64,000 bases of DNA from Deltaproteobacteria bacterium (lineage in GTDB: Bacteria > Myxococcota_A > UBA796 > SXON01): contig BJHF01000008.1 of the NCBI GenBank assembly GCA_014191855.1, positions 1 through 64,000 on the forward strand, read 5' to 3'. Below, piece by piece: positions 8,601-16,285 of this stretch. Made by a program: the position numbers and the translations under genes. Within the stretch, counting starts at the first letter, position 1. Each line of letters starts with the position of its first letter. The notes beneath the pieces are model-generated. The model saw nothing but the letters and a program-made list of their open reading frames with translations. It had not been told where the DNA came from and ran no database searches.

Positions 8601-9193
8601 GCGGCTCGGTCGCGGCGACGGCGGCCGACTACACGCTCACCGGCTCCACGGCGGCCGACCGCCTCGGCCTCTCGGTTGCGTACCTCGGCGACACCGACCT
8701 CGACGGCGTGGGCGACTTCGCGGTTGCGGCTGACAAGAGCGACCTCGCCGCGACGGACGCGGGTGCGGTCTATGTCATCACCACCACCCCGAGCTCCTCG
8801 ACCACCGCCTCGGCGGCGGCGGAATCCATCATCACCGGCCAGGTTGCCTCGGACTTCTTCGGTCGGTCGTTGGCCGGTGTGGGAGACGAGAACCTGGATG
8901 GCACCAGCGAGATGATGGTCGGCGCCACGGCGTACGATGTCGGCGCCCTCAGCGGCGCAGGCGCGGTGTACTTCTTCTACGGCCCCTACACGAGCGGCAC
9001 GAGCAGCGCGGGCAGCTACGACGCCCGCTTCACCGGGGCGAACACCTCGGATGCGGTTGGCTTCGCGCTCAGCGGCGGCGGAGACGTAAACGGCGACGGT
9101 CGCGGCGACTGGATGTCGGGCGCGACGAGCTGGGACGGCTTCGGCTACCTCAACAGCGGCGGTTCGTGGCTGTACTACGGGCAAGCCCAGTAG
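5606..9193 (+). CDS. Large surface lipoprotein: MopE-type metal-binding motifs, two lamin-tail domains, FG-GAP repeats
   Basis: A 1195-residue protein with lipobox LLLLAAC (Cys19). In order it has a MopE-type motif (DCDDTDALVHPGAT, about residue 61) and a lamin-tail-like domain (LIVTEINRYSF, NNASWVEVYNDS, about 95-310). Two more MopE motifs follow, then a second lamin-tail copy (VVINEVNRRST, NNASWVELYNNS, about 425-635). Then come MopE motifs of the NPGATExCDGxDNDCDG type, and at about 755-1190 seven FG-GAP/integrin-alpha-like blades (for example GDYNGDGYDDVVVGQG and GDLDSDGMADFILGAP). The two lamin-tail halves clearly arose by internal duplication. MopE motifs are linked to copper/calcium binding in surface proteins, so a metal-stabilised adhesin-like role is inferred. 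ATG 5606 fits the lipoprotein signal. Confidence 0.88.
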   Translation: MTLPVRLYAPGILLLLAACGEYPYGVDSEEGPVAADPGTAAKVIVASADGDGDGYDASADCDDTDALVHPGATESDNLTDDDCDYYVDEDFVSAGDLIVTEINRYSFIGGAGVQNNASWVEVYNDSDRTVDMSYWTIARGVSSGEQVAIDPASAPILAPGDYATFCDTNDYEGSSVAYPLACDYYWGDETQVATYAGTYHNNVWYMHRDSDAFAMYINGNRTTGTLVDKVSYYYNAVNGYWPKQVRFSISLDPMYYDATLNDNLQAWCSTNENSANVGVASSTWRWYDVSGSVKDEYGTPGSVNSDCQNDPDLDADGYTGATDCDDGDATVNPGATEVCGDGIDNDCDGSVDNSGGFADADGDGYGDPNSPGGCSGSGTYVTNSDDCDDTSAAVSPADSEADNQADDDCDGWVDEDFVAVGDVVINEVNRRSTVGGTSVVNNASWVELYNNSTRTVDLSNWGIARGTSASGNLIYIDPASALSVAPGGYVVLCDSNDYEGSSATYPLSCDYYWGDESQSAGYVGTYHDNTFAIARDSDTFDLILGGDRTTGTEIDELVYVAGWPNKARFSMGLDPGHLSSTDNDSAAAWCVTNGTSAGAGTASNTWRWYDTSGTTQDEYGTPGAANFNCASDVDADGVTDTTDCDDNDATVYPGATETCDGLDNDCDGSIDEGLGGTTYYADSDLDTYGDPSATASACGGVPAGYVADNTDCDDTSDTVNPGEAEVCGDGIDNDCVDNDVVCEFSGSQEIKASYDFRAYGTAASMAVGTAVCNNGDYNGDGYDDVVVGQGFYDGAATDMGRTNLWYGPVDTSDSLTTADYTIDGDSSRNSDQFGSTTRFAGDVDADGSDDLLSAAWRSHTDDRGTAYLFLGGNSSSSVSGADASFTTTGATSYVGFSLDGAEADGDTQSDILISAYGYSSGVGLVAYYDGSTVSGAEDLATSATALITSSTAGGNLGYSVAMGDLDSDGMADFILGAPSASSATATGAVYVFLGGGSLSGSVAATAADYTLTGSTAADRLGLSVAYLGDTDLDGVGDFAVAADKSDLAATDAGAVYVITTTPSSSTTASAAAESIITGQVASDFFGRSLAGVGDENLDGTSEMMVGATAYDVGALSGAGAVYFFYGPYTSGTSSAGSYDARFTGANTSDAVGFALSGGGDVNGDGRGDWMSGATSWDGFGYLNSGGSWLYYGQAQ

Positions 9194-9207
9194 GGACATT
9201 CGGGAGG

Positions 9208-9272
9208 GCGATGCGAGCGGCCCGGTAGCGCCGGGCCGTCGGCCCGGGTGACCCTGCGCTCCCTCGCATCGC
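9208..9272. terminator. Nested hairpins between convergent genes (bidirectional terminator candidate)
   Basis: GCGATGCGAG (9208-9217) pairs perfectly with CTCGCATCGC (9263-9272). Nested inside, CGGCCCGG (9218-9225) pairs with CCGGGCCG (9231-9238). The structure fills the gap between the plus-strand lipoprotein stop and the minus-strand epmA stop. It lacks a T-run. Confidence 0.6.
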
Positions 9273-9289
9273 GGCGCCCGCCGCGCGCT

Positions 9290-10108
9290 TCACCTCGGCA
9301 GGCGCACGTCCATGATGTCGGTGGCGCCGGTGAGCGCCATCACCAGCCGGTCCACGCCCAGGGCGATGCCGGCGGATCGGGGGAAGCGGTCGGATGCCGC
9401 GATCACGCCCTCGTCCGTCGGGTGCGGGGCCCGCCCGCGTGCGATCCGCGCCGCCGCGCTGGCCGCGAAGCGCTCGCGCAATTCGGCGCCGTCGGCCAGC
9501 TCGGAGAAGCCGTTCGCGAGCTCCAGCCCGCCCAGGTACAGCTCCAGCCGCTCCGCGATGTCGCCACGCACACAGGCGAGCGCGGCGTGGCGGGCCGGGA
9601 AGTCGAGCACCCATGTGGGGGCGGTGAGCGTAGGATCAACCTCGGTTACCCAGCGGCGGTAGAAGGTATCGTCGTCCGGCGGGACGGCGCCGCCGAAGAG
9701 CGCGGAGACGGTGGTGCGCAGGAACAGCGGGCGGGGCGCGCCCACCGCGTCGGCGGCGGCGTTCACCAACGACTCCACGACGGGGATCAGGTCGAGGTAG
9801 TTCGCGTTGTGGAGGTAGAACTCCAGCATCGTGAACTCGGTGCCGTGGTGCCGGCCGCGCTCCTCACCGCGAAAACACGGGGTGATCGCGTAGATTCGGG
9901 GCAGGCCGGCCGCGAGCGCGCGCTTGAGCGCGAACTCCGGAGACGTGTGGAGGAACCCGTCCGCGCACGCGAGCGCCTCCAGGTTCTCCTCCAGCGCCGG
10001 GCCGTTCACGAGCACCGGCACGTGCAGCTCGAGGAAGCCCAGATCGGCCAACGTGGCGTGCAGCGCCCGGACGATCGCCGCCCGCGCGCGTAGCCGCTCC
10101 GGATTCAC
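9290..10108 (-). CDS. epmA: EF-P lysine ligase EpmA (PoxA/GenX, LysRS-like)
   Basis: A 272-residue class II aminoacyl-tRNA-synthetase paralogue without an anticodon-binding domain. It activates (R)-beta-lysine and transfers it to a conserved lysine of EF-P. Class II motif 2 (CFRGEERGRHHGTEFTMLEF) and motif 3 (GIALGVDRLVMAL) are intact, and the length is close to E. coli EpmA. GTG at 10108 (VNPERLRARAAI) was chosen because it begins 10 bases after the efp stop. The longer frame to 10147 would run into efp. Adjacent efp and epmB make the assignment firm. It probably forms a two-gene operon with efp. Confidence 0.93.
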   Translation of the reverse strand: MNPERLRARAAIVRALHATLADLGFLELHVPVLVNGPALEENLEALACADGFLHTSPEFALKRALAAGLPRIYAITPCFRGEERGRHHGTEFTMLEFYLHNANYLDLIPVVESLVNAAADAVGAPRPLFLRTTVSALFGGAVPPDDDTFYRRWVTEVDPTLTAPTWVLDFPARHAALACVRGDIAERLELYLGGLELANGFSELADGAELRERFAASAAARIARGRAPHPTDEGVIAASDRFPRSAGIALGVDRLVMALTGATDIMDVRLPR

Positions 10109-10118
10109 GCGAGGCCGC

Positions 10119-10682
10119 TCAGAGGCGCGACACGTACGAGCCGCCATCGCGGGTATCGATCTTCAAAAGCTCGCCTTCTTTTACGAAAATCGGCACCTGG
10201 ATCTCGGCGCCGCACTCCAGGCGCGCGTTCTTGGTGATGTTGTTGGAGGTGTTGCCCTTCACCGCGGGCTCCGTCCACGCCACCTTGCTCTCGATGAAGT
10301 TCGGCAGGGTAACGTTCACCGCGCGGCCCTTGTAGAAGAGCACATCCACCTGCAGGTTCTCCATGAGGAACTTCGCATCGTCGGCGATGACGGCCCCCTG
10401 GATCTCCACCTGCTCGTAGGTTTCGGTGTTCATGAAGGTGTAGATGCCCTGCTGCTCGTAGAGGAACTGCATCGGCTGCTCCTCGATGTCGGCCTCCTCC
10501 AGCGTTTCACCGGAGCGGTACGTACGCTCGATCACTGCACCCGTAAGCAGGTTCTTCAGCTTCGTGCGCGTGAACGCAGTTCCTTTGCCGGGCTTCACGA
10601 ATTGGAAGTACACGATGGTATAGGGGTGGCCCTCGGTCTCCACCTTGAGGCCGTTACGGAAGTCTGAGGTTTGGTAGGACAT
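10119..10682 (-). CDS. efp: Translation elongation factor P
   Basis: A 187-residue, three-beta-barrel protein that enters the ribosomal E site and relieves stalling at polyproline. The domain I loop VKPGKGTAF carries the modifiable lysine (Lys33 counting Met1), in the PGKG context typical of beta-lysylated EF-P rather than the Arg of rhamnosylated forms. The C-terminus ends IDTRDGGSYVSRL like other EF-Ps. The gene is followed 10 bases on by epmA, and its ATG sits back to back with the epmB side. The lysine-type modification pathway is therefore encoded around it. Confidence 0.97.
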   Translation of the reverse strand: MSYQTSDFRNGLKVETEGHPYTIVYFQFVKPGKGTAFTRTKLKNLLTGAVIERTYRSGETLEEADIEEQPMQFLYEQQGIYTFMNTETYEQVEIQGAVIADDAKFLMENLQVDVLFYKGRAVNVTLPNFIESKVAWTEPAVKGNTSNNITKNARLECGAEIQVPIFVKEGELLKIDTRDGGSYVSRL

Positions 10683-10725
10683 GAGTACACCGGGGAGGTC
10701 GCGCGGCTATCACGCTGGCGCGGTG

Positions 10726-11664
10726 ATGGGTAGACACGAGGCGGAAGAACGCTTCCCATGGCTCACGAATGTGCCGTGGCGCGCCATCGCCGCGCAGTTT
10801 CCGGTGCGGCTGCCGCGGGGCTACCTCGGCGACGCGCGTGAGGCTTCGGACCCCCGTCTGCGCACCGCGCTGCCGGACCCAGCCGAGCTGGAACCGCATG
10901 CTGGGGATGTGCCGGATCCGGTGGGCGAGCAGGCCCGCTCGCCGATCCCGTGGGTCGTTCAGAAGCACGCCGACCGCGTGCTGCTCTTGCTCACCAAGCG
11001 CTGCCATGTGTACTGCCGGTACTGTTTCCGTCGCGACCACGACCCGGGCTCCAGCTCCAGCGAAGACCCCACGCCGGAAGAGTGGGCGGCGATGTTTGCG
11101 TTTGCTCGGGCCTCGGGGGCACGGGAAGCAATCTTGTCCGGCGGCGACCCGCTCGCGGTCTCCGACGCGCGCCTGCTCAACGCGATCGATGCGCTCCGGC
11201 CCGAAGTACCGGTCATTCGCATCCACACCCGCGCCCCGATCACGTTCCCGCAGCGCATCACGCCGCACCTCGTGTCGAGCCTCCGGGCGCGCGCGCCGGT
11301 CTGGGTCATCGTCCACGCCAACCACCCTGTCGAGCTGAGCGCGCCCGTGCGCGAATCGCTCGCCCGCCTCGTGGACGCCGGCCTTCCGGTGCTGAACCAG
11401 GCCGTGCTGCTCCGAGGCGTGAACGACCACCCCGACATCCTTGCCGAGCTGTGTGAAACGCTTGTTTCGCTGAGAGTGTTTCCGTACTACCTGCACCACC
11501 CCGATGCCGCGCCCGGCAACGCCGCGTTTCGAGTGTCCCTCGACGAGGGCCGCGCCATTCACGAAGCGCTCCGCCAGCGGTTGTCGGGGATCGCGCTGCC
11601 GACCTACGTGATCGATCCGCCCGATGGCAGTGGGAAGCGGGCGATCCTGCCGGAGCTCGTGTAG
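10726..11664 (+). CDS. epmB: EF-P lysine 2,3-aminomutase EpmB
   Basis: A 312-residue radical-SAM enzyme that makes (R)-beta-lysine from lysine for EF-P modification. The [4Fe-4S]-SAM motif CHVYCRYC has its cysteines at about residues 93, 97 and 100. The SGGDPL segment is present. A C-terminal DPPDGSGKRA carries the PLP lysine expected of the aminomutase family. ATG at 10726 (MGRHEAEERFPWL) was chosen; the frame also allows 10681, whose ATG would overlap the opposing efp ATG (CATG). It is divergent from efp, so the two promoters must overlap the 5' ends of both genes. No EpmC hydroxylase is seen. Confidence 0.93.
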   Translation: MGRHEAEERFPWLTNVPWRAIAAQFPVRLPRGYLGDAREASDPRLRTALPDPAELEPHAGDVPDPVGEQARSPIPWVVQKHADRVLLLLTKRCHVYCRYCFRRDHDPGSSSSEDPTPEEWAAMFAFARASGAREAILSGGDPLAVSDARLLNAIDALRPEVPVIRIHTRAPITFPQRITPHLVSSLRARAPVWVIVHANHPVELSAPVRESLARLVDAGLPVLNQAVLLRGVNDHPDILAELCETLVSLRVFPYYLHHPDAAPGNAAFRVSLDEGRAIHEALRQRLSGIALPTYVIDPPDGSGKRAILPELV

Positions 11665-11786
11665 GCGGCGCGGGCGTACGTCGCCGGAATGACCACCTTG
11701 GCGGACATGGGTGACGACCTCGTGTTGACGGCGACGCGCCTCGAGTCGGCCCGTCGTCGCGGCTCGCCGCTGGCTATGGCGGTCAC

Positions 11787-12686
11787 ATGCACTTGGTGCT
11801 CGCTTCGATTGCGCTCGCAACGCCGGAAGGCTCGGCGTACCGCGCGGCGTTGACGCCGGTGTGTACTTCCGAGAGCACGGTCGTGTTCCTGCTCCAGGAG
11901 TCGGACCACGATGGCACGTACTACGGGGCAAAGACCGCGTTCCGATGGGCCAGCTACGACGTGACGGCGCGGCGCTGGAGCCTCGTGCCGGCGCTCGACG
12001 TGCACGAGTACGCCCCGCTCGACCCCGGCGGGGACGCTCGGGCCCCGGAGAAGTTGGCGGGTAAAGGCAACCTGGCCCAGTTCCTCGGCCCTCGTGCATC
12101 CTGCTCGTTGCCTGACCCCGTGGAGAACGACGATTTCACCTATGGAATCGGTCCGGATGGGCTCCTGGTGTGGTGGGGGAGCGCGTCGAGGCCAGTCGCA
12201 ACGGGGGACGCATGGGTGTTCACCTCGCTCGGCGAGCAGCCGCTGGTTTCGCCGCCCGTCGAGACGGAGTGCCGACTTCGGGACGTACGGGCGTTCGATG
12301 CGCCCAACGATCACACGCTGCTCATCGCGCGGGGAAGCAACTGCGACACCGACAGCCATCCGCTGCGGGTGTTCACGGTCGCCAAGCTGGCACTCACCCA
12401 CACCCGATCCGTCACGCTGAACCAGGCCGGCCTCGACGCGCTCCGAAGCGGAAACGCGGGCGAGGCGATCGTGAGGTTCACCGGCGCGCTCCTTCAGGAC
12501 CGGACCAACACCACCGCGACCTACGATCTCGCCTGCGCGTATGCGCGCGCCGGCGACGCACGCAGCGCCGTCGGTGTTTTGTCCCAGCTCCCCCGAGAGG
12601 GCCTCGCTGCGAAGCTGGCCGCGGACTCCGACTTCGAGGGCGTGCGCGGTGCCGCGATCTTCGTCGAGTTCGTGGGGGGGCGGTGA
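11787..12686 (+). CDS. Hypothetical protein with weak signal peptide and C-terminal TPR-like helices
   Basis: A 299-residue protein, family not recognised. The N-terminus MHLVLASIALATPEG could be a short signal peptide. About residues 20-210 look like a beta-rich domain with several Cys (CTSES, ASCSLPD, ETECRLRD, GSNCDTD) consistent with an oxidised extracytoplasmic fold. Residues 215-290 form helical repeats (GNAGEAIVRFTGALLQDRTN and TYDLACAYARAGDARSAVGV) typical of a tetratricopeptide pair. The 122 bases upstream hold no gene. Confidence 0.6.
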   Translation: MHLVLASIALATPEGSAYRAALTPVCTSESTVVFLLQESDHDGTYYGAKTAFRWASYDVTARRWSLVPALDVHEYAPLDPGGDARAPEKLAGKGNLAQFLGPRASCSLPDPVENDDFTYGIGPDGLLVWWGSASRPVATGDAWVFTSLGEQPLVSPPVETECRLRDVRAFDAPNDHTLLIARGSNCDTDSHPLRVFTVAKLALTHTRSVTLNQAGLDALRSGNAGEAIVRFTGALLQDRTNTTATYDLACAYARAGDARSAVGVLSQLPREGLAAKLAADSDFEGVRGAAIFVEFVGGR

Positions 12687-12834
12687 GGGGGGCTGCCGGT
12701 GGGGGCCGCCAGTGAGGGCCGCCGCGCCGCGTTGTGCCACGAGCCGCGCCTGACCACGGGACCGGGAACCGCACAACGCCCACACCTCCGCTCGGCGTGG
12801 CCCATCCGTGCGCCAGTTCCGATAGACTGCGCCC

Positions 12835-14571
12835 ATGGCCGTTCGCTCCGCCTCCCGCACCTACCCCACCATTCGATCGTTCCTTGAGGACTGGGCCGGC
12901 ACCCTTCGCCTCGGCGCGCTCACGTTGCCGCCGGGCAGCATCGAGGGGGTGCCCTCCTCGGAGATGAAGATCGACCTGGTGCTGCCGCTCGTCGGACGGG
13001 TTGGGCCGACGGAGGGGCAGCTCATCCAGCAGCTCCCGGACGGTACGGTGGCGTTGCGGGTGGGCGAGTGGCCGGAGAACGTACGCACCGCGATGCAAAC
13101 GGTCTTCGACGCAGCCGAGGACATCAAGCAGTTCTACCTCACGACCGGCCAGGTGCAGCTCCCGAGTGAGAACCGCGCCACGGACACCGAGGTTGCTGTT
13201 CTGAGGAAGAGAATCGCGGATCTTGAGTCGCGACCGGCCACGGTGGTTCGGGTGGCGGCGGCGCCCTCGGCCGGCGGCGGCGGTGGCCAGGCCACGCGCG
13301 GAACCGTGGACGAGGACGGCAACGTGGTGGTGGAGCGCGGGCTCCCGCTCCCGGACCTCACGGGTATCGAGCCCACGCTCACCGGCGTGCTCGGCGATCG
13401 TTCGCTGCGCGATGCGCTGATGGAGCTCGCAATCGAGCGGGTGACGGGCTTGTTGACGATCGAGTATCCCGATGGGAAGACGCGCTGGGGCTACTTCCAC
13501 AAGGGCGGTCCGGTGGCGTGGCGGTCGGAGCCGATCGTGGAGGACGAGGTGCTCGGCATCCTCATGTTCCGCGCCGGCCAGCTCACGCGGGAGCAGCTGG
13601 AACAGTCGCTCAACCTGATGGAGCAGAACGGCTGCCGGCAGGGCGAGGCGCTCGTGGAGATGGGCGTGATCGCGTTCGCACAGCTCGTGATGCTGCTTCA
13701 GAAGCAGTGCGAATTCGTGTTTCAACGCGTCGTTCGCGACAACCAAGGTGCCTGGACCTTCCACGTGCTCGATGAGCTGCCCGAGCGCTTCGTCTCGCCG
13801 GCGCTGCGGGTGCCTTCGCTCCTTTTCCGGGCATTGCGGAACTACGTGAAGGACATGCCGGCGGAGGAGCTGGCCGGCACGCTGCGTCCGTGGCTCGACA
13901 AGTACGTGTATTGGGTGGATGGCTCCCAGCGCGTGCTCGACGAGATGAAGACAAACGCCGAAGAGACGGGTTTTTTCAAGATCATCGCCACCACCAGCTA
14001 CCGGCTCCGGGAGCTGTTCGCCTACTCGAACATGTCGCGCTCGGCCACCGCCGGAATGGTGTGGTCCCTCGCCGACCTCCACCTCCTCGACTTCCGCGAC
14101 GAAGAGGCCGACGCTCGAAACGTCGAGCGACTGGCGCGGGTGTTGGCGGATCGGCGCATGGCCGTGGTGAAGGGCACGCTGTTCGAGGCGCTCGACCTCC
14201 ACTGGATCTGCACCTCCGTGGAGGTGGAAACCGCATGGCGCCGGCTGTCGGGCGAGTACGGTCCGGGGAGCCACGCGAAGTGGGGCGCCGCGAACGTAAA
14301 GGCGGTCGAGGGCTTCTACCAGAGCCTGCTCACCGCCTATGAGCGCCTGCGGGTGGACTCGAAGCGGCGGGAGTACCGCGCGGAGATCATGGAGAAGATG
14401 CAGATCGAGCAATCGGCGGAGATGTTGTTCAAGAAGGGCGACATGGCGATCATGAAGGAGAGCCCCCGCGAGGCGCTGGACTGCTTCTCGAAGGCGTGCG
14501 AGCTCGTGCCCAACAGCGCCGAGTACCAGTCTGGGCTCACGCGGGCCCGTTCCATGCGAGGCGGGGCCTGA
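12835..14571 (+). CDS. PilZ-like / DUF4388-like regulatory protein with J-domain-like and TPR-like C-terminus
   Basis: A 578-residue cytoplasmic protein. The N-terminal about 110 residues resemble a PilZ-type barrel (GSIEGVPSSEMKIDLVLPL, GRVGPTEGQLIQQLPDGTVA) without visible RxxxR/NxSxxG c-di-GMP motifs. About residues 175-330 match the DUF4388 pattern seen in myxobacterial regulators (LTGVLGDRSLRDALMELAIE, GLLTIEYPDGKTRWGYFHKG, GQLTREQLEQSLNLM). Near residue 445 is a segment reminiscent of a J-domain start (LDLHWICTSVEVETAWRRLS). The C-terminus has one TPR-like pair. It has no signal peptide. A role in gliding or pilus signalling is only inferred from the domain types. Confidence 0.7.
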   Translation: MAVRSASRTYPTIRSFLEDWAGTLRLGALTLPPGSIEGVPSSEMKIDLVLPLVGRVGPTEGQLIQQLPDGTVALRVGEWPENVRTAMQTVFDAAEDIKQFYLTTGQVQLPSENRATDTEVAVLRKRIADLESRPATVVRVAAAPSAGGGGGQATRGTVDEDGNVVVERGLPLPDLTGIEPTLTGVLGDRSLRDALMELAIERVTGLLTIEYPDGKTRWGYFHKGGPVAWRSEPIVEDEVLGILMFRAGQLTREQLEQSLNLMEQNGCRQGEALVEMGVIAFAQLVMLLQKQCEFVFQRVVRDNQGAWTFHVLDELPERFVSPALRVPSLLFRALRNYVKDMPAEELAGTLRPWLDKYVYWVDGSQRVLDEMKTNAEETGFFKIIATTSYRLRELFAYSNMSRSATAGMVWSLADLHLLDFRDEEADARNVERLARVLADRRMAVVKGTLFEALDLHWICTSVEVETAWRRLSGEYGPGSHAKWGAANVKAVEGFYQSLLTAYERLRVDSKRREYRAEIMEKMQIEQSAEMLFKKGDMAIMKESPREALDCFSKACELVPNSAEYQSGLTRARSMRGGA

Positions 14572-14592
14572 GCGAGGCGGCCCGGCGCGGCG

Positions 14593-16125
14593 TCAGCTCG
14601 CTTTGAACAAGCGCCCGAGCCCGCTGCCGTAGAGCAGGTTGATGAGCCGACGCAGGAGCGGCAGGTTCTTGGCTTCGTACGGGAACCACCACAGCTCGCG
14701 GGAGAGCCAGGGCACTGCATCGTAGTTGATGTGGCGCGCTTCGCAGAGGCCTCGAAGCCCCTCGTCGCTGTGCGTGATGCCCAAGCCGGACTGCTTGAGG
14801 CCGCCCCAGGGGGTCTCCGCCGCTGCCGCGGTAGCGAGTACGTCGTTTACCATCACGGTGCCGGCGCGGATCTGCTCGGCGATCCGGCGGCCCCGACTGC
14901 CGCTGCGCGTGAACACGTAGGCGAGCAGGCCGAGGTGGCTCCGGTTGGCCTCAAGGATCGCTTCCGCTTCGCTCGATACCTTCATCACCGGCACGACCGG
15001 GCCGAAGGTTTCCCGGTTCACGATGTCCATGTCCGTCGTTACGTTCGTGAGCACGGTGGGCGCGTAGAAGAAGCCTGGCCCCTCGATGCGGTGGCCGCCG
15101 CACGCGACGGTTGCGCCCTTGGCGACGGCATCTTCCACGAGCGCCGCCACGATGTCGAGCTGGCGCCGGTTCACGAGCGGGCCGAGATCGATGTCGCTGG
15201 AAGCCGAGGCATCGCCGACCCGGAGCGCCTTTACGCGCTCGACCAGCTTGGGCACGAACGCGTCGTACACCTTCTCGTGAACGAGGAGGCGCTCGATCGA
15301 GGCGCACACCTGGCCGGCGTTCGCGAAGCCGCCCCAGAGCACGGCGCCCAGCGCCCGGTCGAGGTTCGCGTCATCCATCACGAGCGCCGGCGCCTTGCCG
15401 CCAAGCTCCATGACGCAGGGGATGAGCCGCTCGCCGCACATGGCCGCGACCTTCTTGCCGGTGGCCACGGAGCCGGTGAACTCGACGAAGTCCACGCCGC
15501 TGTCGATGAGGGCGGCGCCGACATCGCCGTAGCCATTCACCACCTGCAAGCACGCTTCGGGCACGCCGGCCTCGATGTAGAGGCGGCGGAGGAGCTGCGC
15601 CGAGAGCGGCGTGAACTCGCTCGGCTTGAGCACGACCGCGTTCCCGGCGAACAGCGCCATGGCCACTCCGCCGAAGCCCAGGTGGTTCGGGAAGTTCCAA
15701 GGGGCGATGATCGCCACCACGCCGCGCGGCTGGTATTGGATGTAGCTCGTGCGCTGCTTGAGGAGCCGCATCGGGATGGATTGGGGGGCGAGGATGCGCT
15801 CGCTCTCGGCGGCGAAGTAGGTGAGCAGCTCAAGCTGCGTCATCACCTCGTGGAGGAGCCCCTCATGGCGGGGCTTACCGTTCTCCTTTGCCGCGTTCTC
15901 AACGATGAGATCGGTGTTCTCAAGCAGCTTCTGGCGCACCCGGAGCATCACCTCGCAGCGCTCCCGGATCGAGCGGGCGCCCCACTCCGGCTGGCCGTTG
16001 CGGGCTTTGCCGACGGCGGCGCGAACCGACTCGACCGTGTCGATCTCCACCTCGCCAACGAATTCGCCGTTGGCCGGCGAGCAGATGCGGAGGGTGGCGG
16101 CTTCGCTGGCGAGGGCGACGGACAT
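14593..16125 (-). CDS. NAD(P)-dependent aldehyde dehydrogenase
   Basis: A 510-residue ALDH-superfamily enzyme oxidising an aldehyde to an acid. It has the Asn of the oxyanion hole in IIAPWNFPNHLGF, cofactor-binding FTGSVATGKKV, general-base Glu in VMELGGKAPALV and catalytic Cys in NAGQVCASIERL. The C-terminus extends about 50 residues beyond the catalytic core with a hydrophobic/aromatic tail (SRELWWFPYEAKNLPLLRRL), as in some membrane-associated fatty-aldehyde dehydrogenases. The substrate is not predictable. The frame runs upstream to 16341, but ATG 16125 gives the usual N-terminus and avoids the hairpin-rich spacer. Confidence 0.9.
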   Translation of the reverse strand: MSVALASEAATLRICSPANGEFVGEVEIDTVESVRAAVGKARNGQPEWGARSIRERCEVMLRVRQKLLENTDLIVENAAKENGKPRHEGLLHEVMTQLELLTYFAAESERILAPQSIPMRLLKQRTSYIQYQPRGVVAIIAPWNFPNHLGFGGVAMALFAGNAVVLKPSEFTPLSAQLLRRLYIEAGVPEACLQVVNGYGDVGAALIDSGVDFVEFTGSVATGKKVAAMCGERLIPCVMELGGKAPALVMDDANLDRALGAVLWGGFANAGQVCASIERLLVHEKVYDAFVPKLVERVKALRVGDASASSDIDLGPLVNRRQLDIVAALVEDAVAKGATVACGGHRIEGPGFFYAPTVLTNVTTDMDIVNRETFGPVVPVMKVSSEAEAILEANRSHLGLLAYVFTRSGSRGRRIAEQIRAGTVMVNDVLATAAAAETPWGGLKQSGLGITHSDEGLRGLCEARHINYDAVPWLSRELWWFPYEAKNLPLLRRLINLLYGSGLGRLFKAS

Positions 16126-16159
16126 GGAAACACCGGGATGGCTCCCGGTTATCATGCGG

Positions 16160-16262
16160 TTGCGGCGTGTGCCCCCCGCCGCCCTTCGGGCACATCCCCC
16201 CAAGCGGGGGGAGGAGGGCAGGTTGTCCTCCCCCCGCGAGGCGGGGGGAGGTGGCTGCGAAC
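16160..16262. repeat. Poly-G/C hairpin element between two minus-strand genes
   Basis: CCTCCCCCCGC (16227-16237) and GCGGGGGGAGG (16241-16251) form a perfect 11-bp stem with a GAG loop. Just before it, CCCCCCAAGCGGGGGG forms a second hairpin. It lies between the lipoprotein gene that ends at 16286 and the aldehyde dehydrogenase that starts at 16125. It may be a repeat unit and/or the lipoprotein terminator. Confidence 0.6.
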
Positions 16263-16285
16263 CAGCCGGAGGGGGCCCGCGAAGC

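Noticed and set aside
6728-9199. 823-aa open frame antisense to the large lipoprotein gene
   Set aside because: Its translation is a Val/Arg/Ala-rich mirror of the repeat-rich plus-strand gene, with no domain. Long antisense frames are expected at this GC content.
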